Source: Sclerurus mexicanus
Taxonomy: Eukaryota > Chordata > Aves > Passeriformes > Furnariidae
Assembly: GCA_013396755.1 (NCBI GenBank)
Contig: VWZF01006707.1
Span: 47,030-111,029 of the forward strand
Length of the DNA: 64,000 nucleotides
Direction: 5' to 3'
Shown here piece by piece: positions 39,768 to 50,470 of the stretch (the first letter of the stretch is position 1; each line of letters starts with the position of its first letter). Under the pieces are notes generated by a model. It saw only the letters and a program-made list of their open reading frames with translations. It was not told the origin of the DNA and ran no database searches. A program made the position numbers and the translations under genes.

Positions 39768-39868
39768 CTCTGGAATGGCAATGCTGTGGGACTGGCAACA
39801 CTCTGGAACTGGTGATTCTCTGGGATCAGTAGTGGTCTGGGACTGGCAGTACTCTGGGACCTGTCTTT
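39768..39868 (+). repeat. 17-bp minisatellite, about six units
   Basis: Units of the form CTCTGGGACTGGCAGTA begin at 39768, 39784, 39801, 39818, 39835 and 39852, so spacing is 16-17 bases. The units differ at several positions each. Confidence 0.88.
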
Positions 39869-41558
39869 CTGAGGCTGCCCACAGAGGAACAGGGAGCAGC
39901 AGCTGAAGGACATCCCCTGGCACTGGCTCAGTGTCCCCTGTGGTGACAATGTTCCTCACAGCCGGATGGTCCCTCCCATTCTGCTGAGAGGGAAACACAC
40001 ACCAGTTTTGGGAAATAGTGATCCAAGCAGCGAATGTCATCCCTGTATGGTCTGTCCTTGCCAAAAGTCTTCCCGGTGGGATTTACAAGGGGAAAAAAAG
40101 TAGGTTTTGCTGCCCTTTGTCTCTCTGATCTCCTTCCTTTGCTCCCTGTTGCTCATCCTCCCTGGAGAGCAAATGGTGGATTTGTAGGGAGGGAAAAGTG
40201 TCCCAGTTCTCCTCTGGGCTCCTCAAACCTGCACTGAAACCACATAACATGATGTACAGTGAATAATTTTACCCCCAAAAAAGATGAAGTGACTGACATG
40301 ACTCAGTGACCCCCAAAACAAGTGTGGGAGTGAGACTATCAGGGCTTGTTTGTTGTTGGAGCATGTTCTGATGAGGAGGGAAAGGATGGGGCCAAGGTTC
40401 CTTGGGGCTCTCAGTGGGCTCTGAGGGGGGCTCTAGGGCGGGAGAGGAGCAGGAGAAGCTTGGTCAGGGTTGGCTGCGGCTGCTGCAGCAGACTTGGGAT
40501 GAAGGGACAGAAGAAAAAGCGCTTTTTTCATGCTTTTTGTAACAAGACCGAGAGCTGGGGACTGCCAAGTTGAGGCAGATAGGAAGCTATTTTGGGACTG
40601 GCTTTTCCCTCTGCCCGAGTCTTGGCACAGGGCACCTTGTCTTAAATGCAATGTTATCACTGCTGTTATCCAGCCACTCAGATGGAGAGCCAGGAGAAAA
40701 ACATACCTGTGGAAAATGAACTGGCTGAAGCTCCCTCTTTGTCCACCTCACTGCACTGCAGCACATGCTGAGAAATGGGGTGAAATGGGGCTGGGGGGCT
40801 GTGTCAGGAGGTGCCCCAGTGCATCAGAGGTGGCCAGGGGTGCTGAGCCTCTGCTTGTGATCCCCTGTGGGGTCACAGAGGGAGGCTGTGGAAGGAGCCC
40901 GGTGGGTCCCCTGGGATCTGTGGCACTCACCCCTTTGGGAGATCTTTGGGCACAAGACACCCCTGATTTGATCTGCAGACCGCCAGATCAATGGAAAAAT
41001 CCAGTGTTTGGCTGAGCTCAGTGGAAGGCTAGACTGTCTCAGCTGCCTTCAGAGATCTCCTTCCTCAGAAGAATTAGGTTTCTGTGCCTGGTTATAAGGT
41101 TTTTTTAAGTAATCAAATAAAGACATTTTAAAATTCCAAATTGAAGATTAGTGCAGAAATTGGAGACGGATTTAAATTGCCCGAGCTAATCACCAGCCAC
41201 TCGACTACTTATGACTTTATTAAGAGAAAAAAAAAAGTCTGGAGTGTCACGGAGGAATGTGATTTGTGGGCGTGTTGCTGCCGTCTCCTCCTCCTCCCTG
41301 AGCATCGCCATGCCTGGCCCACACGTGTCCTGTGGCAAGGGTGTTCTTGGGCTCCATCCTTGGGGTTCTTAGAGACCAGGTTGGACAAATCCCTCTGCAG
41401 CCTTTCTGGCTTCAGAGCCAAGTGGGAGGAAGGGACCAGAGACCCCTCTGGCCTGGAGGGTGGGATCCACACTGGCAGGGGAGGATGCCAGTAGCGTGGT
41501 CGTTCCTGGGTGGGATTTGGGAACAGACTGTCTCACTCCTGTCTCTCTCCTTGTGCAG
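39869..41558. other. No gene recognised; sequence upstream of the MEF2D start exon
   Basis: An AT-rich, TAAT-motif-bearing block lies at about 41095-41225 and differs from its GC-rich surroundings. The last ~30 bases form the acceptor of the start exon. Confidence 0.6.
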
Positions 41559-41796
41559 GTTTCTGAGCAGCTGCTGACGGCTCAGCCCCACTGGATCCAG
41601 CTGCGCATGAGGGTACCATGAACTGAGCACGGAGCCACCCAAAACTCTTTTTTTTTTTGTTTTGGCTTTTTTGGGTTTGTTTTCCACCTGAGAAAAAAGC
41701 CCCCCACTGTCTTTGATGAAAGCGTTTTAAAGTGGGTTACTTCTCCCCTCCCCTGAGCCAAAGTCATCCCGGGTGCGGTGAGGATTTCCGGAGAAG
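41559..41796 (+). other. MEF2D: MEF2D 5' untranslated part of the start exon
   Basis: A pyrimidine-rich tract (about 41530-41555) ends in the acceptor TTGTGCAG at 41551-41558, so the exon probably begins at 41559. The 238 bases to the start codon contain three very short upstream ORFs and a T-rich segment (41647-41690). An in-frame TGA at 41779-41781 sits six codons before the ATG, which rules out an N-terminal extension from this exon. The acceptor implies at least one further upstream non-coding exon. It could also be a fortuitous acceptor within a longer first exon; transcript data would settle it. Confidence 0.7.
41607..41730 (+). promoter_or_regulatory. Three minimal upstream ORFs in the MEF2D leader
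   Basis: Three ATGs precede the MEF2D start. ATG at 41607 encodes four codons and stops with TGA at 41619-41621. An overlapping ATG at 41618 encodes two codons and stops with TGA at 41624-41626, and it has A at -3 (ACCATGA). ATG at 41716 encodes four codons and stops with TAA at 41728-41730. None overlaps the main start. Such minimal uORFs usually reduce translation and allow reinitiation. That function is inferred here, not shown. Confidence 0.55.
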
Positions 41797-41850
41797 ATGG
41801 GGAGGAAAAAGATCCAGATCCAGCGGATCACGGACGAGCGCAATCGGCAG
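41797..41850 (+). CDS. MEF2D: MEF2D coding exon 1: start of the MADS box
   Basis: This exon encodes residues 1-18, MGRKKIQIQRITDERNRQ, the invariant N-terminal arm of MEF2 MADS boxes. In known MEF2-DNA structures the basic residues after the initiator Met reach into the minor groove. The start is secure: A at -3 and G at +4, an in-frame stop six codons upstream, and a sequence that begins exactly at the family's universal MGRKK. The exon ends in phase 0 at CAG followed by GTTGGT, a usable but not ideal donor. It joins to 48045 across an intron of 6,194 bases. This exon break after Gln18 is the standard one for vertebrate MEF2 genes. Confidence 0.98.
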
Positions 41851-43661
41851 GTTGGTGCTGTCCCTCCCCGCTCCCTCCTCGCCCCTTCTCCTCTCCCTTT
41901 GGGGATTTTAAGAGTTCTGTTTCAAAATGACCAATTTCCGTCCCGTTTTGGGCCGCTGGTGCTGGTTTTTTCCCAACCCAAAACAAGCAGGTGGGTGAGA
42001 CTCGGTGCCGGGGCCTGGTTCAGGCAGATCCCAGACCCAGGCGAGCGGCCCCGTCACACCACAGCCCCCACCCAGGCGTTGCTCCCGGCCTTGGAGCTCC
42101 TCACGCCGTTTCCATCTAAGTGCTTTTCCAGAAGAAAGTATCTTCTCCACTTAGTTCTCTGGGGTTTTTTATTTTTTTTTGTCTTGCAGAAAATATATTT
42201 CAGTTGACATTTTCCATGTGGTTTTTCCAATAAAAAACAGCCACAACAAGTATCCATTTTGCTGAATGCAAACAACCCAAATTATTCCTTTTTTTTTTTT
42301 TTCTCAATTGAAAACTTACATGGCTCCAGGGTTTTTTTCCTTGGGCTGTGTTGAAGCCAAGCCTGAGACACACACGCATGTGCATGTATGTAGAAATGCA
42401 TTTGTGTATCTCAGAGGAAAAAAAAACCAATAGGTTTTCCCCAAATTTCCTTGTTCCTTGAACTGGAGCAGTGGAGCAGCAACTCTTTGCTGGCCCAGGT
42501 TTGCTCTGGGATGACTGCATCCATGTATTCCCCATAACCACAAGACTTCCAGGCAGGTCCCTTTGCTTCCTGTGCTCCTGGAGTTCAGCCCAGCAGATCC
42601 AAACCTCTTCCTTTAGTCCAGCAACCACCACACCCCAGCGTGGCCTGCCACACTTCTTTCCTGATGCTTTTACTGCATAAAAATGGAAAAAAATCCCAGA
42701 AAAAATGTGTGTAGATTTATTCCCAATGCTTAAAGAGGGGAAAAGAACAGAATTGGATGAACCAGTTTGTTGCTCTGCAGCAAAACAATAGGTTTTCCTC
42801 ATTACAGCTGCATTCAGTGGTTAGGGCTGGGATGAGCATCAAATGGGTTTTGGTCATGTCTCAGTTGCTCCTGGGGCTGTTTATGTCCATAATGAGGAGG
42901 AAACAGGGCCTTAGGGGTTACTAAAAGAGTTGGGCTGTACTTTATGGGGCAGCACTGCAGAGGGGAGTGAGGGATCTGCAGCAACTGGAGCCCAATTGGA
43001 AGTTCAAACAAACGTAAAATATTTGGTACTGGTGATGGGGGTGTCCCAGCTTGGCCCTGCTGGATAAGCCTTTAGGAAAGGAAAGAGGCACTTCTCTGCC
43101 AGAGGCAACAGTCAAGGTGGTGGGACTTTTTATAGGGGTCTTGCCGTACCGGGTGGGATTTGGCAGCAGGAGTTGCTCTGCACATCTGAATGCTGTGGGT
43201 TTAGCATGTCTCCCATGTCAGGTGTTCTCCCCAAAGCCCAGCTCCCTGGGCTGGGGGACGTTGGTTTTCCCCTGGCAGCAGCTGTAGCCCTGGCTGGGCT
43301 GGTTCTTCCAAAACCCAGTGTGGGAGAATTGCTCCCCACCCCAGCGAGGCACGTCTCGCTTTGCTTCCCAAAAACTCAGCCCTGTTCAAGTTGGGTGTCA
43401 GCAAAGCTGCAGCTGTTTAATTGGTCATCAGTGCAGCTTTGCAATCAGTTACTTTCGCTGCTCCCTTTCTTTGGGAATCAAGGACACATCAGGAAGATGG
43501 GACATTTTGTGATGAAGGGCTGCTCCAGGCAGTGGGTTGCTGATCTGCTCCATCCACCCCAGTGGGAGCTGTAAAAGGGGTGACAACCCTCCTGTTCACA
43601 CTGTACATGAGCAGTGCCAGAATCTGCTCCCTGGAGGAAGAAGTGTCCCGTCTTGCTTCAT

Positions 43662-44035
43662 CTCATGGAATCATGTAGTGGTTTGGGTTGGAAGGGACCT
43701 TAAAGACCATTTCGTCCCACCCTCCGGCTTTGAGTGAGGAAACTGCCCACTAGAACAGGGTGTTCCAAGCCCTGTCCAACCTGGCCTTGGACACTTCCAG
43801 GGATGGGGCAGCCACAGCTTCCCTGAGCAACTTGTGCCAGAGCCTCCCCACCCTCACATGGAAGGACTTCTTCCTTAATATCCCACCTAAATCTCCCCTT
43901 TTTCCTTTCAAAACTGTTCCCCCTTGTCCCATCACTATCTGCCCATGTGAAAAGTCTCTCTCCATCTTTTTTATAAGCCCTTTTAAGTGCCAAGAGGCTG
44001 CAGGTCTCCCTGTAGCTGCCTCTTCGTTCTCACTC
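43662..44035 (-). repeat. CR1 LINE 3' fragment
   Basis: The plus strand reads GGTTTGGGTTGGAAGGGACC near 43680, followed by segments matching the CR1 3' region in the right order: TTCCAAGCCCTGTCCAACCT, then ACTTCCAGGGATGGGGCAGC, then CTTCTTCCTTAATATC, then CCCCTTGTCCCATCACTA. The element is therefore 5'-truncated and lies on the minus strand. It contains no coding capacity. The far end, where it becomes TTCGTTCTCACTCCC, is approximate. Confidence 0.93.
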
Positions 44036-44689
44036 CCCTCCCTCTCCTGCTGTTGCGGATCAGCGATAAGAAGCGTCCGTGCGTGCGTGCCCGCCGTGGC
44101 TGCAGGCTGTCGGCTAAGCTGGCTTAAACCCAGTGTCTGGGAGCATCCTCAGCCCACCCCTGCCTCCACGGCAGCCCCCCCTCTCCAGCATGGTGCAGGG
44201 GGCACAGTCAGCTCTCTCGTGCCACGCCCCAGGAGTAGAGGGGCCTGGTGCTGATGAATTATGGATGGGGCTTCGTGCCACGGCGCTGCTGCTGGAAATG
44301 TAGGGCCGGCAGCTTTGTGCACCATCCTCGGCGTGCCTGGATGGCTCCCACAGCACCTGCGCCTGTCATGAGAGGGAGGGGTGGGGAATGGGAATAGTGC
44401 AGGGATGTGCCGGAGAGTGGTTGTGCAAGGAGGTGGAGGCAGAGCTGCCCTCGACGCCTGCGGTTCTGCTGATGCTGCTGAGGATTTCACCCCTAACTGT
44501 GGTTTGGGGCTTCTGAGGCATCATGGACTTTGGGGAGAGTTAAGACTGAACAGGTGCTCATCAGAGCCTTCACTGTGAAGTGAAGCTCTTCCCGTGCATC
44601 TCACACCGAGCCTACGTCATCAGCGAGTCCAACCCTGCTGATGTCCCTCATTCTGCCTTCCGTGGGGGCACAGACTGCAAACTCACACA

Positions 44690-45173
44690 GATGTTCCAGC
44701 AGGACATGGAGTTGCTGGAGCGGGTCCAGAGGAAGCCATGGAGATGCTCTGAAGGCTGGAGCACCTCTGCTCTGGAGACAGGCTGGGACAGCTGGGGTTG
44801 TTCAGCCTGGTGAAGAAAACGCTTTGTGAAGACCATGGAGCCCCTTCCTGTGCCTAAAGGAGCTGCAGTAGAGCTGAAGAGAGACAGGACAAGGACCTGG
44901 AGAGACTGAACAAGGGGACGTATGGTTTTAAACTGAAAAGAGGGAGATTTAAATTGGATATTAGGAGGAAATTCTTCTGTGTGAGGGTGGTGAGGCCCTG
45001 GCACAGGCTGCCCAGAGAAGCTGTGGTGACTCATCCCTGGAAGTGTTCAAGGTCAGGTTGGACAGGGCTTGGAGAAACCTAGTCTGGTTGAAGGTGTCGC
45101 TGCCCATGCCTTGGGATGGCACAGGATAAGCTTTTAGTTCCCTTCCAACCCAAATGAGTCTGTGATTCTGTGA
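44690..45173 (+). repeat. CR1 LINE 3' fragment
   Basis: The sequence shows the CR1 hallmarks in sense order: GAGCGGGTCCAGAGGAAGCC, TTGTTCAGCCTGGTGAAG, GGTGAGGCCCTGGCACAGGC, TGCCCAGAGAAGCTGTGG, CAAGGTCAGGTTGGACAGGG, and CCTTCCAACCCAAATGAGTC before the terminal octamer-like TCTGTGATTCTGTGA. It is 5'-truncated and decayed. With the minus-strand copy at 43662-44035 it forms an inverted pair about 650 bases apart. Confidence 0.93.
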
Positions 45174-48044
45174 ACTACAGCAGCAGCCAAAACCAGGGGA
45201 CGAGAGCAAGTAAGAGTCACTAATGACATTAGAGGAATTACTGGAGAGGATTTGCCACAACAGATCAGGCCATCAGTCCTTCAGGGCCAGGCCGCTGACT
45301 CTGGCAACCGCCAATATGGTTTGCATCAGGGGAAAGGCAAAAATCCCCTGCTAGTGTGGGGCAGTAATTCCTTCCTGACCCCTTTGGTGATCGGCTTATG
45401 CCCTGAAGCATGAGATTTGATTACCCTCTTAGACTTACAAGGTTAATTCTTCTAGATCAGGCTCGTGCACGGCAGCAGGGGAAGGTTTGGCGTTTCTGTC
45501 CCTGGTCATGGGTGGAGGCCCAAGGCACTGTTAGGTGATGCTTTTGTGTGATGCGGTGTCTAAATAGTAAATCTTTGTATTTCTCTGCAAGAAGCAGGGG
45601 TTCCAAGACAGCGGCATGCTCCTCTGCCCTGTCCCTGTCTGCAGATGGAATATCCCCTCATCTGTAGAGCAGTAATTTGGTGCTTTGGGTTCTCCTCGGC
45701 TCTGCCCAGGTTGCTGGTTGTTTTGGGGCACTCTCCTTTGCTGCTCAAGGGCAAAACCCAAACCAAGCTTGTTCCTGGTCTTCATGGCCAAGGGCTGCCC
45801 CCTTCTTCACACACCTCAGCCTTACCCCTTGGCCTCCTATCTCGGTGGCTGAGAGGGCTCATGGTGCCTGGCAAGGTGTGTTTTGGTGAGCTATCCCCAA
45901 CAATGGCAGCTGCAGAAACAACCACCCCCAGCTGTTCCCTCTATCTTGGCAGAGACATCATGTGTTTTTGTCTCAGGGGCTCCTTGGGCTGCTTGGAGGG
46001 TGAGTCAGAGCCACGGGGCCATCCCGACAGGGACAACAAGGCAGGTCATGCCAGGCTGTCTTGCTGCTGGAGCTGTGGTGTAATGTCCAGTCTGCAGCAG
46101 GGATGTGGGACCACAAACACTGCTGACACAGTTCTGGGGAGCCCTGGGTTGGTTTCAGTGCCTGTCCTGCCATGGAGGAGCAGAACTGCAGCTGGGTCCC
46201 ACCTGAAGTCATATAGTGCAGCCACGACTGCTGCGTGACACTGCCAGCTCTCAGTCTTGGAAGCAGCCAAGTCTAGCACTGGGCAGCAGCAATTTTGGGT
46301 GGCCGAGAGGCCCAGGATGCCACGGAGGAGGCAAAATTACTGATGACACTGGAGCTGGCCCTCAAGTAATTTAATTTGCGTCAGAGCGTGCCAGGGCTGG
46401 GATGGCGTTGGCAACGTGAGCACCAGCGCTCACAGCACGGCTGCGGCGAGAGCGGGCGCACGTGGAGGGCACAGCGGCGTGGGATGCCAGCCCTGCACTT
46501 TCCAGGGGATGAGGCGATTAGAGCTGAATCTCATTACTGCTTAATCATCTCTGGGAGATGGCGAGGAGGGGCAGCAGCTCTCAGTGCCGAGTGTGCCCAG
46601 AGCTGCCCCTGCTGTGCCCTCCCACCACACACGAGGTCATGGCTCCATCTCAAGGGGTGCAGGACCCTGTGGGGTGTGTGCTTGGTGCTTCTGGCAGCAT
46701 CATGGTGGCACTGCTCCTCATCACTGATGTGGGCTGGGAAGCTCCAAGTTGAGCTCTTTGCACTGTGGCTGTGACGCCACTGACTTGGGTTGAGCAAAGG
46801 CAGCAGCCTCCTTTACTGTCCTCCCTCAGCTCTGCAAATTAAAGCTGTTCAGCTGCAAAATCGATGCTGTGGTGGAGGCCCAAAGTGGGGTTGAGCCCTC
46901 CCAAGTGGCAAGGGAGCAGCTCTCGGCACCCAGGGGCATCTCAGCTCAACTCCAGCCCTTCAGCGGGTGGCTGCTTCAGCCCTGGAGTGATGTTTAGAGC
47001 AAAGCTGTGACCTCTTGCCTTTTATTGTCTTCTTCTTTTTATTTGCTGAGAGGGCATTGGCCAAGCATGGCGCCTTCCCTGGCAGCGTGTCGCACATCCT
47101 GGGGGGTGAGGGACCATCAGCAGCTGTCTGTGCTGCAGCTGGGACTGGAAGCCCCAAACCAGCTCCTTCCCCACCAGCTGGGTCCTGTTAAGACCATGGC
47201 GGTGATAGCTGAGCGTGGGCTGGGAATTGCAGCCCAATGTCTGCCCAACAGCTGGAGCGGGTGTTGGAGCCAGCACCCAGCTCTGGCCCCAGCCCGCAGC
47301 CAGCTCATCAGGATCAGTCCTGCAGAAGCTGCCTCGTTACTCCACAGCTCTGGTGACAGCTTGGGACAGGGCAGGTTGGGGGACAGGGCACCCTGATAGG
47401 CAGGCAGTGTGAAAAAATGCCCCAACAAGGTTACGGGGACAGCAAGAATGAAGTGGCAGCTGGGTGAGCACCCAGCACGGGGGGCTTGGGGTGCTCTTGG
47501 GGACATACAGCCTCCCAAGAGAAGTGGGGACTGGTGAGCAGGACAATGAGTCAGGGATGGGGTGGGCACCCCATGTCAGCTTCAGGGTGTTGAGCTCCCT
47601 GCTCTGCAGCCCCTGAGGTTGAGTGCTCATAGTGCTCTTGTGGCAAGCGAGTACAAGATCTGCATCGCTTGAATATTAGACTTAAAAACCACTGAAAACC
47701 CACAGCCCCCGGACAGATGGCAGCTCCGCTGGGGATTTTGCTGAAATTTATTTTCTCTTGATTTGGCAATATGTGGTTTCCAACGCTGATAATCATCTTT
47801 GTGCTTGAGAAGTGTCTGCTTTTGGAGGATCCCAAAATAGGCAGCGATATGAACCCGTTGGAAGAGGGAAGTGAGAGAAGAGAACTTGGGGTTGGGTCCA
47901 GTTGGGGAAACTGAGACATAATATTGCCTCTGCCCTTTCCTTCCTTTTGCTCTTCATCCAGTGGTCATTTCGTTTTTCTCTGGGTGGTGTCAGGTCCATG
48001 GCAGCGTGGACAGAACATCTTATCGTGGCTATTCTTGCTTTCAG

Positions 48045-48248
48045 GTGACCTTCACCAAGCGCAAGTTTGGTTTGATGAAGAAAGCCTATGAGCTGAGCGT
48101 CCTGTGTGACTGTGAGATCGCCCTCATCATCTTCAACCACTCCAACAAACTGTTCCAATATGCCAGCACTGACATGGACAAAGTGCTGCTCAAGTACACG
48201 GAGTACAATGAGCCCCACGAGAGCCGGACCAATGCGGACATCATTGAG
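48045..48248 (+). CDS. MEF2D: MEF2D coding exon 2: rest of MADS box and MEF2 domain
   Basis: This exon encodes residues 19-86, from VTFTKRKFGLMKKAYELSVL to RTNADIIE. It completes the MADS box (to about residue 57) and the MEF2-specific domain (about 58-86), which together bind DNA, dimerise and dock partners such as class IIa HDACs and p300. Visible known-site residues are Thr20, the redox-sensitive Cys39 of the LCDCE segment, and Ser59 in YASTDMD (the CK2 site of the family). The sequence appears unchanged from the mammalian protein as I remember it, as expected for the most constrained part of the gene. The exon begins and ends in phase 0, with acceptor CAG before 48045 and donor GAG-GTGAGG at 48249. 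It can splice in frame to either alpha exon. Confidence 0.98.
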
Positions 48249-48645
48249 GTGAGGCCACCTGTCTGCTCCCCTGCTTTGCTGTTGTGGAGTCAGGGCTGGG
48301 TCTGGCACCGCATTGGATGCAGGAAGTCAGTGCAGGGTGGGGATGGAGCGAGCAGACCTTCCATTCTCAGTGCCAGATGGATTTTGCATCACTTTGGTTC
48401 AGCCTACAAAAATACTCCGTTCTGGGTGGTAGAGTTGAAGCTCTGTTGAGTTATATGTTGACCTGCTGCCTTGAAACTGATGTGCAATTTTGCTTTGTGG
48501 GACTTTGCTGTGGTCCTGGCAAACCATGGGGTGTGTCTGAAGGCATCTCACAGGGTTGCTGCAATGGGGTGCCTGGTGCAGCTGGTGACATTGCCCCAGC
48601 CTGATGTTCAGACAGCACAGTGGTGTTGTGGGAGGGCACAAGTGG

Positions 48646-48785
48646 CTGAATCACAGAGGAGTTCAGGTGGGATGGACCTTGGGTGCCTTTGGTCCAGCCC
48701 CTGCTCAAAGCATGGCCAAGCTCCTGGGTTGGTGGGATTGCTCAAGGATTGTCCGTCTGTGTTTTATGAGTCTCTAGGGATGACC
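48646..48785 (-). repeat. Old, diverged CR1-like fragment
   Basis: The plus strand reads GAATCACAGAGGAGTTCAGG, then GGGATGGACCTTGGGTGC, TCCAGCCCCTGCTCAAAGCA and CTCTAGGGATG. These match, with many differences, the antisense CR1 3' region of an older subfamily that carries the CCTGCTCAAAGCA segment. It is therefore a decayed minus-strand copy 400 bases downstream of coding exon 2. Its boundaries are approximate. Confidence 0.75.
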
Positions 48786-50344
48786 CAACCATTCTGACTC
48801 ACCCCCTGCACTGCCACCAGCACCACATCCAGACTGTGCTCATGCCAAGGCCACTCTCCTCCAACCTGCAGGAGATGCTCAGCTGTGATGTGCTTTGTGC
48901 CCCTGTGCTGGCCCTGTCCACTGCTTTATCCTCATCCCTGGTGCTGGCAGAGCATCACTGGGCCTCAGCTCCTGGTGTCTGGCTCACACAAAGATGCCAG
49001 TGGTGCCTTGGCCATTGATCAGGTCCTTGCCATTGGCAGCACCCAGGGAGATGGAGCTGTGAGGTCATCAGCCTGGGGGCAGCTGCTATTAAATCTGGGC
49101 AAACACAGTCAAACAAAGGGCTTGACTGGGTAATTAGTGGCATTACAGCATCAATTAACACCCGAAGAGCTGCTGGTGATGGAGTGGAGTGACACAGCCC
49201 CACACTGCTGGAGGAATCACGCTCAAGCACTTTTGCCTTTGAATCCCTTGGCCAGGACACTCAAGCTTTGATTTCATGACGGGGATGAGAAGAAACCCAC
49301 CCTGCCCCCTAAATCTTGCTTTCTCTTTCTTTTTTATTCTCTGTGAAATGTGTCTTTTTGAGAAGTTTGGATTCACCTTGTTGTCTGCCTGGTTGAGCCA
49401 TGGCCAAGCATCTGGCAGCATCTGCCTTTCTTTGCTGGGGTTTGGAGACTCTTCTGCCACAGATTTGTGTAGGGCCTTAGAAATGGTTCAGAAATGTCAT
49501 TTTAGGCCCATTTGAGCCAGGTAATGCCTCTCCACTGTGGAAATGCTGGGGTTTTGCAGGCATGTTTCCCTGCCATGCTCGCCAGCGCAGCCTCTCCAGG
49601 ATGCTCAGACTGCGGTGCTCGCAGCGCCAAACAGATTTGTCTTGGCCTAAAAATACCGTAAACATTTTGGGCAGCATTCTCTGTTCCCTTATGGTCCAAG
49701 ATGCAAACACTCCCAAGCCGACAAGTTACACACAGTCCTTGGCACCCAAAGAAACACTGTGTTTGCACCACACGAAAAGCTGGATCTGCATCCAAAGCCG
49801 CGGAGAAGAACATCGGGAGCGGAAGAATACTGGTGGATGGCAAGAAAAAGAGCCCAAACATGCCAGGCTCGGCACATCTTGCTGTCAGAGCCGTCACAGA
49901 GTGAAACCCATTGCCGTGCAGGCAGGTCTTGAGGCTGCTCAAGCATCCCTCCTCATCCTTGTCTTATCTTGGAACAGGGTTAGGGCTGCTCTAAGACTTT
50001 TATTGGTTTCTCTCCCAACTTCATGCCCCCAGGAGGACATTCCTGCTCTGACACTGATTTCCATTTCCCCTTGCTCAGGTCAGGTCCCACTAGCCCAGCT
50101 GTGTCCCCACTGCACACAAACCCCAGTTTATCTCTTATTTCTTGGTGGCTCCCAGTTGAACTTGATTCCCAAAAAGTATCTTCACATTCTGGAAGCTCTC
50201 CTACATCCAGCATTTAGAGACTGTGAAGGTCCATGCTGGGAATTTGTAACCAAATACAATTTTAAGTGGATTTCCAGGGACTGCTGCATGGATTCACCTT
50301 CTGTGTGACACTCACAGCCCCTTACTGCCAAGGGATGCGTGGGT

Positions 50345-50470
50345 CTGTCCTTGGCCATGCCAGCTCTGGAGCTTGTCCCCATCCCCTTCCCTGCAGCTCT
50401 GGCAGCCCCTTGCTGTGGCCAGGTTTACAGTCAGGGTTACAACAGGGTTACAGTCCCAGTCATGGGTCCC
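50345..50470 (+). repeat. Duplicated segment, copy A, with seed of the 20-bp repeat
   Basis: The 80 bases at 50345-50424 match 52205-52284 at a constant offset of 1,860 bases with about four substitutions. The shared core includes TCCCCATCCCCTTCCCTGCA and TGGCAGCCCCTTGCTGTGGC. Just beyond it, 50421-50466 holds three imperfect GGTTTACAG/GGTTACA motifs and one near-complete repeat unit reading GGGTTACAGTCCCAGTCATG. The second copy leads directly into the full minisatellite. Confidence 0.85.

Larger units (their letters stand above)
41851..48044 (+). other. MEF2D intron between coding exons 1 and 2
   Basis: This phase-0 intron of 6,194 bases holds no recognised gene. A T-run lies near 42289-42302. 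A minus-strand CR1 copy (43662-44035) and a plus-strand CR1 copy (44690-45173) face away from each other. A GTGC/GCGT-rich patch sits near 44070-44100 and a CpG-richer patch at 46380-46480. The acceptor before exon 2 is TTGCTTTCAG at 48035-48044. Confidence 0.85.
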
